From: Peptoclostridium acidaminophilum DSM 3953 | GTDB taxonomy: Bacteria; Bacillota; Clostridia; Peptostreptococcales; Peptostreptococcaceae | Direction of reading: 5' to 3' | Length of the DNA stretch: 64,000 nucleotides | NCBI RefSeq assembly: GCF_000597865.1 | Contig: NZ_CP007452.1 | Location: 1,805,183-1,869,182, forward strand | In this document: in pieces, positions 1 through 9,487 of the stretch | Numbering within the stretch: position 1 is the first letter of the stretch | Layout: every line of letters begins with the position of its first letter | Position numbers and translations under genes: made by a program | The notes under the pieces: generated by a model | The model's database searches: none | What the model was told of the DNA's origin: nothing | The model's input: only the letters and a program-made list of their open reading frames with translations

Positions 1-955
1 AGAGCAGCCTGCCCTTGATTTCTTCGAATCTATACAGCGTATTTATTTCATTCTTAATCTTTGCAGAGCCCTTCATTCCCTTGAGGTACCATCCAATATG
101 CTTTCTCATCTCCACCACCCCGGTATGCATTCCCTTTATCTGGACTGCAAGTTCAAGATGCCTGATTACTGTTTCAATTTTTTGAACCGGTGAAGGTTCC
201 CTTACCTGCTCATTGTATTCCAAATATCTGTATACCTCGTTGAATATCCAGGGATTTCCCTGGGCACCTCTGCCTATCATAACAGCGTCGCAACCGGTCT
301 TCTCAAGCATGCTTAGCGCATCCTGCGCGGATTTCACATCGCCGTTGCCTATTACCGGAATCGAAACCGCATCCTTTACAGCCTTTATTACCGACCAATC
401 GGCGCTCCCTGAATAGTACTGCTCCTTTGTCCTTGCATGAACTGCTATGGCGCTTATTCCGCAATTCTGCGCAATCCTGGCCATTTCCACGGCATTTATG
501 TTATGCTCATCCCAGCCGGATCTGATCTTCACTGTCACAGGCTTTCTCGACGCCTTTACCGCAGCTTCCATTATCCTGCCTGCAAGCTCCGGATTTTTCA
601 TAAGCGCACTGCCGTCACCGTTTTTTACTACCTTCGGAGCCGGGCAGCCCATGTTGATGTCTAGTATCTCGTTATCATGGTCATTGAGTATGCTTGCAGC
701 CTCGGCAATGAACTCAGGCTCGTGCCCGAATATCTGGAGCGCCACCGGATGCTCCTGTTTTTCTATTTTTATCATGGATCTTGTCTTCTCGTCTTCATAG
801 CACAGCGCCTTGGCATTTATCATCTCGGTATAGAGCAAATCACTGCCAAGCTCCTTGCATATGAGACGGAATGGCAAATCTGTCACGCCGGCCATTGGCG
901 CCAGAAAAACATTGTGCCTAAGCTCCAGGCCTGCAATTTTCAAACCAGCTTTCAA
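1..955 (-). CDS. dusB: tRNA-dihydrouridine synthase, DusB type (3' end cut by window edge)
   Basis: Flavin-dependent enzyme that reduces uridines in the tRNA D-loop. Read on the minus strand, the frame opens with a TTG at 955 preceded by a strong GGAGGA six bases upstream. The N-terminus carries the FMN-binding motif LAPMAGVTD. The central motif NMGCPAPK holds the catalytic cysteine and is followed by KNGDGSAL. Further on are VKIRSGWD, AVHARTKEQ and the phosphate-binding IGRGAQGNPW. About 318 residues are visible; the family is about 320-330, so only the last few residues are missing. The gene sits 39 bases downstream of coaX on the same strand and is probably cotranscribed with it. The TTG start is a choice based on the ribosome binding site. 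Confidence 0.93.
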   Translation of the reverse strand, partial: MKAGLKIAGLELRHNVFLAPMAGVTDLPFRLICKELGSDLLYTEMINAKALCYEDEKTRSMIKIEKQEHPVALQIFGHEPEFIAEAASILNDHDNEILDINMGCPAPKVVKNGDGSALMKNPELAGRIMEAAVKASRKPVTVKIRSGWDEHNINAVEMARIAQNCGISAIAVHARTKEQYYSGSADWSVIKAVKDAVSIPVIGNGDVKSAQDALSMLEKTGCDAVMIGRGAQGNPWIFNEVYRYLEYNEQVREPSPVQKIETVIRHLELAVQIKGMHTGVVEMRKHIGWYLKGMKGSAKIKNEINTLYRFEEIKGRLL

Positions 956-994
956 TATATCTCCTCCAACAATTTTGATACGCAAAGGAAGGAC

Positions 995-1768
995 CTAATC
1001 GGCCTTGTTCCTGTTGTATATTATCTTCAGCCCCTCAAGAGTCAGGAATCTGTCCACAAAGTCAACGTTCCTTGCTTCCGACGCTATTAGCGTCGCAAGC
1101 CCTCCCGTAGCTATAACCTTGGCATCGCTGTCTCCAAGCTCCGCCCTTATCAGGTCCACAATCCTGTCGACAAGGCCCGCATAGCCGTATATTATGCCTG
1201 ATTGCATGGCTCCGACAGTGTTTTTACTTATAGCATTTCCCGGCTTTACCAGCTCCACCCTTGGAAGCTTTGACGCCATCTGAAAAAGAGCCTCGCTTGA
1301 TATTTGTATTCCCGGCGCTATACTGCCGCCAAGATATTCTCCATTTTTAGATATTGCGCAAAAGGTAGTAGCAGTGCCAAAGTCAACTATTACAAGCGGA
1401 GCGCCGTACTTTTGATATGCAGCTACCGCGTTTACTATCCTGTCCGCACCCACCTGCTTGGGGTTGTCGTATTTTATGTTCATGCCCGTCTTTACGCCTG
1501 GACCTATCACCATGGGCTTCTTGCCGCAGTATTTAACGGAGAAGTTCTCCAGCGAATGCATGACATTGGGAACTACGGAGGATATTATAACATCCTCAAT
1601 CTGAGAAAAATCAAGTCCTTCATATGCGAAAAACTGGTGGATCAGCATTCCGTATTCGTCCGATGTCTTTTGCTTGTCCGTTTTCATTCTCCAGTAATTC
1701 ATGAGCTTGTCGCCTTTGTATACTCCAAGCACCGTGTTTGTGTTGCCAACGTCACACACTAAAAGCAT
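995..1768 (-). CDS. coaX: Type III pantothenate kinase
   Basis: Catalyses the first step of coenzyme A synthesis, ATP-dependent phosphorylation of pantothenate. The 257-residue length is normal for the CoaX (ASKHA fold) family. Visible motifs are the N-terminal phosphate loop [12 protein letters not shown], the substrate motif [12 protein letters not shown], the second phosphate motif [10 protein letters not shown] and GGSIAPGI. Type III enzymes need a monovalent cation and resist CoA feedback (family knowledge). The gene lies between birA and dusB, all on the minus strand, in a housekeeping series resembling the Firmicutes tilS-ftsH-coaX region. No separate promoter is obvious in the 123 bases upstream. 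Confidence 0.95.
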   Translation of the reverse strand: MLLVCDVGNTNTVLGVYKGDKLMNYWRMKTDKQKTSDEYGMLIHQFFAYEGLDFSQIEDVIISSVVPNVMHSLENFSVKYCGKKPMVIGPGVKTGMNIKYDNPKQVGADRIVNAVAAYQKYGAPLVIVDFGTATTFCAISKNGEYLGGSIAPGIQISSEALFQMASKLPRVELVKPGNAISKNTVGAMQSGIIYGYAGLVDRIVDLIRAELGDSDAKVIATGGLATLIASEARNVDFVDRFLTLEGLKIIYNRNKAD

Positions 1769-1891
1769 ATATCATCTTCTCCCTGATGGTTTATTCTTTT
1801 CGAATTGCTTGCAGGTTTTATTTTAACAGTGTTTTTTTCCCATTTCAACAACCATGTCAAATATTTAATATAAAACAAGACTCATGAGGCT

Positions 1892-2854
1892 TTATCTATT
1901 CCTTACGGACACCTCTCCCGAAATAACTCTTTCGACGCTCCCATCCTCGTACTCTACAACAAGGTCGCCCTCACCGCTTATATCGAGCGCCTTTGCGGGA
2001 ACCTTGCCGCTCCAGCTTATGACGTATATGTCTCTTCCTATGAGGCTCGACTTTTCCCTGCATATGCCTATGGCTTCTGATGCGTCACCTGTTTTTACGT
2101 AAGCAGAGTACATGCGCTCGAACTCCTCCAGGACCGCTATTATTATGTCCCTCCGCTCAAGCAAGTGACCCTCTCTTTTCAGTGAAGTCGCTATGTCCCG
2201 TAGCTCATCAGGGAATTCCATAGTGCTTACATTTATACCTATGCCCAGCACTATGTAGTCGATTCTCTCCATCTGTGCGCTCATCTCGGTGAGTATGCCG
2301 CACAGCTTCTTGCCCTCCAGGAGTATGTCATTTGGCCACTTTATCTTTGCATCGGCTCCAAACCTCTCAAGCGCCCTGGCTACCGACGCCCCTGCAATAA
2401 GTGTTATTACAGATGCCCTGTGCGGCGCTATATTCGGTTTTAGGACCAGACTCATCCATACGCCTTCTCCTTTTTGAGAACTCCAGGCTCTGTCCATCCT
2501 CCCTTTGCCCTTTGTCTGCTCATCTGCTAGTACAAGCGTGCCGTCGAGAGCTTTCGACGCTATTTTTTTTGCGTGGTCATTCGTGGAATCTATCGATTCC
2601 AAAAATACTATGTGCCTTCCTACAAACTCGGTATCCAGCCTTGATTCTATCTCTGACGGAATAAGCACATCGGCTTCAAGCGGCAGCATATAGCCTCTCC
2701 TGCTTGAAGACTCAATCGTGTACCCCTCGTCCCTGAGCGCCTTCATGTGCTTCCACACGGCAGCCCTCGATATCCCAAGTTCTTCAGATATGTGTTCGCC
2801 TGAAACGTAGCTGCCCTTGCTCTGCGCAAGAAACTCAAGTATCTTTTCTTTCAA
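1892..2854 (-). CDS. birA: Biotin operon repressor / biotin--protein ligase
   Basis: Bifunctional protein of 320 residues that attaches biotin to carboxylase carrier domains and probably represses biotin genes. Residues about 1-60 form a winged helix-turn-helix (SGEHISEELGISRAAVWKH). The central ligase domain has SIDSTNDHAKK, the biotinyl-AMP loop KGKGRMDRAWSS and KWPNDILLEGKKLCGIL. The C-terminus has the SH3-like domain (SLIGRDIYVISW). Having the DNA-binding domain marks it as a BirA-type regulator rather than a stand-alone ligase. No biotin genes are in the window, so any target must be elsewhere. It starts 48 bases downstream of the thioesterase gene and is probably part of the same transcript. 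Confidence 0.95.
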   Translation of the reverse strand: MKEKILEFLAQSKGSYVSGEHISEELGISRAAVWKHMKALRDEGYTIESSSRRGYMLPLEADVLIPSEIESRLDTEFVGRHIVFLESIDSTNDHAKKIASKALDGTLVLADEQTKGKGRMDRAWSSQKGEGVWMSLVLKPNIAPHRASVITLIAGASVARALERFGADAKIKWPNDILLEGKKLCGILTEMSAQMERIDYIVLGIGINVSTMEFPDELRDIATSLKREGHLLERRDIIIAVLEEFERMYSAYVKTGDASEAIGICREKSSLIGRDIYVISWSGKVPAKALDISGEGDLVVEYEDGSVERVISGEVSVRNR

Positions 2855-2902
2855 GCTATCGCCTCCCGAATGTAGTAATTATAATACTGCTAATGTCCAA
2901 AG

Positions 2903-3295
2903 CTACAGCTTTTTAGCTATGGCCCCTTCCAAAAATCTGTCCATTTTTATTACAGCCATGCTTATCGTCCCTTCGCCTATTTTTTCCAGGTCGTCAAGCA
3001 CCTCGACATTGAATTTGAACTTTATGCCCTTGGCCTCGACAAGTTCCGAATTCGCCACAACACTCATCCCTGCAGGAGTGGGCGCCATGTGCTTTATGTC
3101 AAATGAAATCCCAACAGTGCGCTCATCTTCTTCCAAAAGTGGCTCGAGAACCTTGGAGCTGGCCAGCTCCATAAGCAGTATCATCGAAGGGCTTGAAAGC
3201 ACCTTTATTCCCTCATTCCCAAGGGCAGCTGCTGTGTCCTCAAAGCTTACAACCCTTTGAACACTCGCCTTCACGCCCGGTTTAACATCCTTCAT
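2903..3295 (-). CDS. Hotdog-fold thioesterase, FlK-like
   Basis: A 130-residue single-domain protein resembling the fluoroacetyl-CoA thioesterase (FlK-like) branch of the hotdog superfamily. The sequence shows the helix segment PSMILLMELAS, whose Glu matches the catalytic acid position, and DIKHMAPTPAG, whose His matches the catalytic base of FlK. The second half (KFNVEVLDDLEKIGEGT) is the usual central beta-strand region. Homologues in anaerobes are often loosely called thioesterases or dihydrolipoamide acyltransferase-like proteins, and the substrate is unknown. It lies directly below the ftsH terminator and above birA. A role in clearing unwanted acyl-CoA is inference only. Confidence 0.8.
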   Translation of the reverse strand: MKDVKPGVKASVQRVVSFEDTAAALGNEGIKVLSSPSMILLMELASSKVLEPLLEEDERTVGISFDIKHMAPTPAGMSVVANSELVEAKGIKFKFNVEVLDDLEKIGEGTISMAVIKMDRFLEGAIAKKL

Positions 3296-3330
3296 TCATT
3301 ATCCCCCGTCCATAAATCAATTTCCATATC

Positions 3331-3356
3331 AAAAAGCCGGGAAATCCCCGGCTTTT
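3331..3356 (-). terminator. Rho-independent terminator after ftsH
   Basis: A GC-rich hairpin with AAAAGCCGGGGA and TCCCGGCTTTTT arms on the minus strand, followed by a T run, just six bases past the ftsH stop codon. Because the thioesterase gene begins soon after, read-through or a weak promoter must feed the downstream genes. Confidence 0.85.
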
Positions 3357-3361
3357 ACTTG

Positions 3362-5332
3362 TTAGTTTTCTGAATCCATTGTCGTTGATGTTTGTATTGC
3401 CTCTTTTGCTTTTTCAACATGAGTCGCCTTTTTTTTGTCCTCTTTCTCTTGAACAACCAACTCGGCCAGCTCTGCTTTTTCAACCTTTATAATTTCAAGG
3501 TCTTCCTCTGTAACCACAAGTGTGCCCTCAAACGCCATCTTGAACTGTTCCGAATCCAAAGTCTCGAATTTCAGAAGCGCTCTGGCCACATTGTCAAGCG
3601 TAGCCAAGTTTTCTTCAAGCAGCTTAAGCGTCTTGTCGTAAGCCTCGTCGACTATTCTTCTTATCTCCCTGTCTATTTCAGAAGCGATCTCCTCAGAGTA
3701 GTTCTTCCTTGTTGTAAAATCCTTGCCAAGGAAAACCTCATCCGAAGCCTCTCCGAAAGTCATGGAGCCTAGTTTTTCGCTCATGCCATACTTTGTTACC
3801 ATAGCGCGCGCTATGTGGCTTACCCTTTCAAGGTCGTTTTGCGCCCCTGTGGATATATCCTTGAGCACAAGCTTTTCGGCTACTCTTCCTCCAAGCAGGT
3901 GTATAAGCTGCTCTTCCATCTCACGCTTTGTGGCGTAGTATTTCTCCTCTTTCGGAAGTATCATAGTGAAACCGCCGGCTCTTCCTCTTGGTATTATAGT
4001 AACCTGGTGCACAGGGTCCGTATCAGGAAGCAGCGTTGCAACTACAGCATGCCCTGCCTCATGATAAGCCGTAAGCCTTCTTTCCCTTTCGCTTATGACT
4101 CTCGACTTTTTCGCCGGTCCGGCAATAACTTTCGTTATAGCCTCTTCTATGGTGTCCATCTTTATGTGCTTTTCCTTTTTTCTTGCCGTAAGCAACGCAG
4201 CCTCGTTCATGAGGTTTTCTATGTCTGCAGGCGTAAAACCAGGCGTTCTTCTCGCAAGCACTTTAAGATCCACATCGTCTGCAAGTGGCTTGTGCTTTGA
4301 GTGAACCCTGAGTATGGCCTCTCGTCCCTTTATGTCTGGAACACCTACAACTACCTGCCTGTCGAATCTTCCCGGACGAAGCAGAGCGGGGTCAAGTATG
4401 TCAGGCCTGTTTGTGGCCGCCATTATTATGATTCCCTCATTTATTCCAAAGCCGTCCATTTCGACGAGCAGCTGGTTGAGCGTCTGCTCCCTCTCGTCAT
4501 GGCCTCCGCCAAGGCCTGCTCCCCTTCTTCTTCCCACAGCGTCAATCTCGTCTATGAAAACTATGCAAGGAGCGCTCTTTTTCGCCTGCTCGAAAAGGTC
4601 TCTTACGCGCGATGCTCCCACTCCGACGAACATCTCCACGAAGTCAGAGCCGCTTATGCTAAAAAACGGAACTCCTGCCTCTCCTGCGACAGCCTTTGTA
4701 AGGTAAGTCTTTCCTGTTCCCGGAGGTCCCACAAGAAGAAGTCCCTTAGGTATTCTCGCGCCAAGCTCAGTATACTTTTTGGGATTCTTGAGGAAGTCAA
4801 CAACCTCCTGGAGTTCTTCTTTTTCCTCATCCAGCCCTGCAACATCGTTGAATGTAACCTTGCTCTTTTCATTCTCCTTGTGAAGCTTGGCTCTTGATTT
4901 CCCAAAATTCATGACTCTGTTTCCGCCGCCTTGTGACTGCTGCATGAATACAAACCAGAAAACCACGAATATCAGTATCATGAATACCGACGGAAGAATC
5001 TCAAAGAACCACGGAGTGCCCGGTTCCGGTTCTCCGCTCACAACAAGCTTTCCACCTGAAGCCTGCTTTAGTATTATCTGCGAAAGCTGCTCCTTGCTCA
5101 CTGCATAAGGAATATATGATGTGAACTTCTGGCCTGTTGCTTTTACTGTTCCCTGTATCTGTTCGTTAGTAAATGTAATTTCTCCAATTTGTTCTTTTTC
5201 AAGCATTTGGTATACTTTAGAAAACTTCATGTCTACAACTTCTTCTGCCGGCTTGCCAAAGAACTGGACTACCGAAACTATTATTATAAATATGAGCAAA
5301 TAGAAACTTGCTCCCTTAAAAAATTTCTGCAA
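3362..5332 (-). CDS. ftsH: ATP-dependent zinc metalloprotease FtsH
   Basis: Membrane-anchored AAA+ protease that degrades misfolded membrane proteins and short-lived regulators. It is 656 residues, the normal length. Two N-terminal membrane helices (about 9-25 and 109-130) bracket a small extracytoplasmic domain. Walker A GPPGTGKT is at about 202-209, Walker B IVFIDEID at about 257-264, the second region of homology at [15 protein letters not shown] and the zinc site HEAGH at about 424-428, with a downstream acidic ligand in GAQNDLERV. It follows tilS by 78 bases, as in many Firmicutes, but the hpt gene usually found between them is absent. It ends in its own terminator. Confidence 0.97.
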   Translation of the reverse strand: MQKFFKGASFYLLIFIIIVSVVQFFGKPAEEVVDMKFSKVYQMLEKEQIGEITFTNEQIQGTVKATGQKFTSYIPYAVSKEQLSQIILKQASGGKLVVSGEPEPGTPWFFEILPSVFMILIFVVFWFVFMQQSQGGGNRVMNFGKSRAKLHKENEKSKVTFNDVAGLDEEKEELQEVVDFLKNPKKYTELGARIPKGLLLVGPPGTGKTYLTKAVAGEAGVPFFSISGSDFVEMFVGVGASRVRDLFEQAKKSAPCIVFIDEIDAVGRRRGAGLGGGHDEREQTLNQLLVEMDGFGINEGIIIMAATNRPDILDPALLRPGRFDRQVVVGVPDIKGREAILRVHSKHKPLADDVDLKVLARRTPGFTPADIENLMNEAALLTARKKEKHIKMDTIEEAITKVIAGPAKKSRVISERERRLTAYHEAGHAVVATLLPDTDPVHQVTIIPRGRAGGFTMILPKEEKYYATKREMEEQLIHLLGGRVAEKLVLKDISTGAQNDLERVSHIARAMVTKYGMSEKLGSMTFGEASDEVFLGKDFTTRKNYSEEIASEIDREIRRIVDEAYDKTLKLLEENLATLDNVARALLKFETLDSEQFKMAFEGTLVVTEEDLEIIKVEKAELAELVVQEKEDKKKATHVEKAKEAIQTSTTMDSEN

Positions 5333-5410
5333 AATGGATCCTCCTCCCTAAATATATACCTGTAATTGTACCATAAAAATTTTTTTAATTCAATATTTTC
5401 CAATTCCAGA

Positions 5411-6808
5411 TTAGAGCTCTGTGAATGTCACCTTGAGCAGCCTCTTTGTATGCGCATCAACTCTGTAGGCTTCGCTCAGCCTGTATCCCATCACCCACAT
5501 GACCCCATTTTCGTCTCTTAGCACAGGTATATAGTCTCGTTTTTCTCTTTCTATCTTAAGGTCTATAAAAAGATCCTTCAGCTTCTTGGTTCCGCCAAGT
5601 CCTATAGGCCTTATCCTGTCGCCTTCCATTCTGCTTGTTATGGACAGCTTGCCCTTTACCTTGTCAAAGTCAAAATATGCCGTGTGCCTGTCCCTTTCGA
5701 TATGCAAAGAGTCTCCTTTGTCTATTATCTTTGTCTGCACACGCACCCCGATTTCTTCTATTCTCACGCTGCCTTCGCTTTCCAGGTCATAATGAAAACT
5801 CATTTTCTCTGCGTTCGAGTCTGGCGCTTGATTTTTTTTGATGACTATGCGGCCGTTTTCCTTTATGGCCATCAAGCCCCGTGAGATGTCAATACGGGAG
5901 CCTTCCTTGCCGCCTCGGGCAAGTTCAATGACATATTCTATGTGAACCTGCTGGACTCCTTTAATATCTCCCAGTATGGCGCCTATGGCCATTCTCACAA
6001 CCCTACTGGAAATCGCATTATGGAGCGCCGTAAGAGCATCCGTGTCAATCCTGACCTCGCCCTCCATGCTGCAGACTCTGTCAAATTCAGTTTTGGCGCA
6101 AGAATTGATATACTCTGCATCATCGCTCAGAAGCGATCCCATTCTTGAAAGAGCTTTTTTCATATCCACATTAAAGTTATCATCCATATAAGGTATCAGC
6201 CTAAGCCTTATCTTGTTCCTTGTATATATATCCTCTAGATTCGTGCTGTCAAGTCTGAAGCTTAGTCCTCTTTGGGAAATATAAGCTTCAATCTCCGCCC
6301 TGGTCACATCCAGCAAAGGCCTTATTATGCCGTCACGCCTTGAATATTCCATTCCCTTTAGACCTTCAAGCCCCGTGCCCCGCATCATCCTCATTATTAG
6401 TGTCTCTGCCTGATCATCAAGATTGTGGGCGACTGCGATTTTGTCTGCACTTAGTTTTTTTTGAAGCTCGAAAAACATGCCGTAGCGCAGCTCCCTGGCC
6501 CCTTCTTCAATCGAGAGCCCTTTTTCCCTGGAATAGGCCGGCACATCGTATGCCTTTATAAAGCACATTATGCCTTCTTCCTCGCAGCGCTTCATGCAAA
6601 ACATGGCATCCTTCTGGGCTTCTATGCCCCTTATTTGATGATTCAAATGCGCAGCATAGAGTCTTATCCCATATTCATCCTTAAGCCTTGAAAGCACGTC
6701 CATTAGACACACCGAATCCGGCCCGCCAGAGAGCGCTATTATAACCTTGTCGCCTTTTTTAAGCATAGAATGCTTCTCAATAGTATTTTTTACCTTTTCA
6801 AGAATCAT
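5411..6808 (-). CDS. tilS: tRNA(Ile)-lysidine synthase
   Basis: Essential enzyme that converts C34 of the CAU-anticodon tRNA-Ile to lysidine using ATP and lysine, so the tRNA reads AUA. The 465-residue protein has the PP-loop SGGPDS at residues 27-32, then AHNLDDQAETLIMRMMRGTGLEGL and RPLLDVTRAEI typical of the N-terminal domain. The C-terminal substrate-binding domain ends in a DRIRPIGLGGTKKLKDLF segment that is also characteristic. It lies directly upstream of ftsH, an order well kept in Firmicutes. The start ATG at 6808 gives the usual N-terminal helix before the PP-loop. Confidence 0.95.
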   Translation of the reverse strand: MILEKVKNTIEKHSMLKKGDKVIIALSGGPDSVCLMDVLSRLKDEYGIRLYAAHLNHQIRGIEAQKDAMFCMKRCEEEGIMCFIKAYDVPAYSREKGLSIEEGARELRYGMFFELQKKLSADKIAVAHNLDDQAETLIMRMMRGTGLEGLKGMEYSRRDGIIRPLLDVTRAEIEAYISQRGLSFRLDSTNLEDIYTRNKIRLRLIPYMDDNFNVDMKKALSRMGSLLSDDAEYINSCAKTEFDRVCSMEGEVRIDTDALTALHNAISSRVVRMAIGAILGDIKGVQQVHIEYVIELARGGKEGSRIDISRGLMAIKENGRIVIKKNQAPDSNAEKMSFHYDLESEGSVRIEEIGVRVQTKIIDKGDSLHIERDRHTAYFDFDKVKGKLSITSRMEGDRIRPIGLGGTKKLKDLFIDLKIEREKRDYIPVLRDENGVMWVMGYRLSEAYRVDAHTKRLLKVTFTEL

Positions 6809-6901
6809 ACGGCTACCTCGTTTTCAGCTGTATTATTTTCAACGTTTAAGTTTATACCCAATTTGACAAGCATTAATTTTATTAGTTGACTGAAACATAA
6901 A

Positions 6902-6932
6902 TAAATAGAGGCAGCTGGAAATCCTCTGCCTC
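6902..6932 (-). terminator. Probable terminator after the DUF1934 gene
   Basis: Seven-base arms GAGGCAG and CTGCCTC with an 11-base loop, followed on the minus strand by TATTTATTTATG. The U-tract is imperfect, so it may be weak. Confidence 0.55.
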
Positions 6933-6938
6933 ATATTG

Positions 6939-7361
6939 TCAGCTTATTCTTATATTCATCCTGTTTTTGCCTTCGAATATGCCCGATATGTTTATGTCGT
7001 ACGCTATATCCACATCCACCTTGCACTGCTTTTCGTCCACATTGACATCCACCGCCGTCGTAAGCAGCTCCATTGAAATATCACCGTGGAATGTCTTGTA
7101 TTTAGTCTTGAATCTTTTGCCCTTTTCAAAAATCATGTCCGACGTGTTCTGTCCAAGCCTTTTTAGCACAACCTGGTTTTCAAATATCTTGAGAGTAGTT
7201 GTTGTCCCCTCCATGCCAGAAAGCTCCGTCTCTTCATAGACTACATATATGACTCCGTCCTCTTTGTAGAAATCCCCTCGGGTTACAAGCTCTATATCGT
7301 CTGTATTTCCCTTTGAATCAGTCTGACAAGTTTTTATATTTATCATTACTTCCCTGCTCAA
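6939..7361 (-). CDS. DUF1934 family beta-barrel protein
   Basis: A 140-residue cytoplasmic protein with alternating strands and no signal or membrane segment. It matches the DUF1934 (YwiB-like) family of Firmicutes in length and in the closing pattern DVDIAYDINISGIFEGKN. The family has a lipocalin-like small barrel fold and no firmly established function. It lies between murI and tilS on the same strand. Two starts are possible: TTG at 7361 with AGGTGG four bases upstream, or ATG at 7346 with AGGG five bases upstream; the longer form is listed. Confidence 0.75.
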   Translation of the reverse strand: MSREVMINIKTCQTDSKGNTDDIELVTRGDFYKEDGVIYVVYEETELSGMEGTTTTLKIFENQVVLKRLGQNTSDMIFEKGKRFKTKYKTFHGDISMELLTTAVDVNVDEKQCKVDVDIAYDINISGIFEGKNRMNIRIS

Positions 7362-7424
7362 AAAACCACCTCATTAACAAATAGAGCCCCATTAGCTACT
7401 AATGTTGCAATAACCATTTTAGCA

Positions 7425-8231
7425 TTAATATTTTTGTATTTCAACAAGTTTTATGCCATCTATGGCCCTGTTGAGGAACTTCTCTCCAACCTGGGAAAAC
7501 TTTTCCGGATTATCAGAAACGTAATACTCGTATGATGGCTGCGCTCCTCTTTCATTGAGCAGTTTGTGCTTTTGGAGTGTGTCCATTAGGTCCATGGCAG
7601 TCTCCTTGGCAGGGTTTACTATTTTGACCGCCTCGCCTACCACCCTTTGTATTGTATCTGTAAGCAAAGGGTAGTGCGTGCAGCCCAGAACAAGTGAATC
7701 TATGCCGTCTTCTCTGAGCTCATCCAGATATCTGTGGGCTATAATCTCGGCAACATCAGTATCGTGCCAGCCCTCCTCAACTATCGGCACAAACAGCGGA
7801 CAAGCCTTTCCTTTCACCTGCACTCTGCTCGATATACTCTTCATCTCAAGCTCATAAGCCCTCGAACCAACAGTTCCTTCCGTACCTATGACTCCCACGA
7901 CCCCGCTGCTTGTAAGCTCCATTGCCGTTCTCACGCCGGCCTTTATTACACCAACTATGGGAATGTCGTATTTTTGCTGCACTATCGAAAGGCTTCTGGC
8001 CGTCGCCGTGTTGCAGGCTATCACTATGGCCTTGACGCCCTTTTCAAGCAGAAAATTTATCGACTGGAACGCATACTTTGTAACTGTTTCAGCAGATCTC
8101 GAGCCATATGGAACTCTGGCCGTGTCTCCAAAATAGACTATATTCTCATTTGGCAAAACATTCATTATCTCCTTGAGTACTGTTAGCCCTCCAATACCCG
8201 AATCAAAAACTCCTATGGGACTTTCTTTCAA
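7425..8231 (-). CDS. murI: Glutamate racemase
   Basis: Cofactor-independent racemase that makes D-glutamate for peptidoglycan. The 268 residues include GVFDSGIGGLTVLKEI at the N-terminus, the first catalytic cysteine in IACNTATA and the second in LGCTHYPLL, with the expected conserved acid and His residues nearby. The TTG start at 8231 has GAGAGGTG six bases upstream. It lies 29 bases downstream of ddl, so two cell-wall precursor enzymes, D-Glu supply and D-Ala-D-Ala ligation, are made from one transcript. Confidence 0.95.
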   Translation of the reverse strand: MKESPIGVFDSGIGGLTVLKEIMNVLPNENIVYFGDTARVPYGSRSAETVTKYAFQSINFLLEKGVKAIVIACNTATARSLSIVQQKYDIPIVGVIKAGVRTAMELTSSGVVGVIGTEGTVGSRAYELEMKSISSRVQVKGKACPLFVPIVEEGWHDTDVAEIIAHRYLDELREDGIDSLVLGCTHYPLLTDTIQRVVGEAVKIVNPAKETAMDLMDTLQKHKLLNERGAQPSYEYYVSDNPEKFSQVGEKFLNRAIDGIKLVEIQKY

Positions 8232-8260
8232 TATCTACACCTCTCAAATCTATTTCAAAT

Positions 8261-9322
8261 CTATTTTTCCATTGCCAGCTTTATAAGCTTGTCTATGAGC
8301 TCTCTGTAGCCCACTCCGGTTGCCTCCCAAAGCTTTGGGTACATGCTTATCTTTGTGAATCCCGGCATTGTGTTTATCTCATTTAGATATACGGTGCCGC
8401 TTTCATGCTCTACGAAAAAATCAATCCTTGATATTCCACTGCCGTCTATGGCCTTGAAAGCCTTTATCGCCATTTCCCTTATCGTGTTTTCAAGCTCTTT
8501 GTCTATGCCTGCAGGTATGAGCGTCTTTGACTCATTTGCAAGGTATTTTGCCTCATAATCATAAAAATCCTTGCATGGTATTATTTCGCCTGCCACCGAA
8601 GCCTCTACTTCGCTGTTGCCAAGCACGGCGACCTCAATTTCCCTCGCTCTTATGCCCTGCTCCACAACCACCTTCGAGTCGTACTCGAGCGCATTCTTCA
8701 CGCCTTCGATGAGCTCCGCCCTGCTGCCCACCTTGGATATCCCAACGCTCGAGCCCATGTTTGCAGGCTTTGTGAACATGGGATACCTTAGCCTCTCTTC
8801 AGCAATGTCGGCAAAGCCCTGGGGATCATCTGAAAATTCGAATCTGGTCGTATATACATAATCGACCTGGGGTACGCCTTCAAAATCCATTATCTTCTTG
8901 AACATTATCTTGTCCATTGCCAGGCTGGAGGCCAGCACCTTGCAGCCCACATATGGGATTTCAGCCATTTCAAAGAGACCCTGTATAGTGCCGTCCTCGC
9001 CGCGCGGCCCGTGAAGCACCGGGAAGCAAACATCCACTGGCACCAGGCTTCCATCATTCAATTCTATACCTACCGAGCCCTTTTGAGAAGGTATGAAATT
9101 TATTTTCGAGCCCTCTACCTCATGCTCCACCCACTTGCCGCTTTGTATTTCATCAGGTCCACAGCTGCAGTAAGCCCACTTGCCGTTTTTTGCAATTCCT
9201 ATTGTATGTATGTTGTATTTGTCCTTGTCTATAGCTCTATATACGGATGCCGCCGATTCAAGTGAAACATCGTGTTCTCCGGACTTCCCGCCAAAAAGTA
9301 TGACAACGTTAAGCTTTTCCAT
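8261..9322 (-). CDS. ddl: D-alanine--D-alanine ligase
   Basis: ATP-grasp enzyme joining two D-alanines for the peptidoglycan stem peptide. The N-terminal FGGKSGEHDVSLESA and HGPRGEDGTIQGL motifs, the ATP-grasp core (MDKIMFKKIMDFEGVP, FTKPANMGSSVGISKV) and the C-terminal metal-binding SRIDFFVEH and LNEINTMPGFT are all present. The start at 9322 follows a GGGGGG stretch and gives 353 residues; a longer frame up to 9355 adds 11 residues without support. The gene is followed closely by murI. The residue pattern does not let me tell a vancomycin-type ligase from a normal one with certainty, but nothing suggests the former. Confidence 0.94.
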   Translation of the reverse strand: MEKLNVVILFGGKSGEHDVSLESAASVYRAIDKDKYNIHTIGIAKNGKWAYCSCGPDEIQSGKWVEHEVEGSKINFIPSQKGSVGIELNDGSLVPVDVCFPVLHGPRGEDGTIQGLFEMAEIPYVGCKVLASSLAMDKIMFKKIMDFEGVPQVDYVYTTRFEFSDDPQGFADIAEERLRYPMFTKPANMGSSVGISKVGSRAELIEGVKNALEYDSKVVVEQGIRAREIEVAVLGNSEVEASVAGEIIPCKDFYDYEAKYLANESKTLIPAGIDKELENTIREMAIKAFKAIDGSGISRIDFFVEHESGTVYLNEINTMPGFTKISMYPKLWEATGVGYRELIDKLIKLAMEK

Positions 9323-9448
9323 GCCTATAATCCCCCCGGTTCCCTGCAGGAACATTTAGTCTTCTCGTCATTTACATAAATAAATATAATTATATTTTAC
9401 ACATTATCAGCATTCAAGTAAAACACATATTTTCATTCAGGCCAAAAA

Positions 9449-9480
9449 GAAAAACCAAAACGTCTGCATTTTGGTTTTTC
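9449..9480 (-). terminator. Terminator after the GntR gene
   Basis: Arms GAAAAACCAAAA and TTTTGGTTTTTC with a short loop, followed on the minus strand by a T-rich run. It lies eight bases past the GntR stop and separates ispE-gntR from ddl-murI. Confidence 0.85.
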
Positions 9481-9487
9481 TTTTGTT

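Noticed and set aside
5333-5410. A missing or degraded hpt gene between tilS and ftsH
   Set aside because: The 78-base gap is too short and shows no remnant; the gene is simply absent here.
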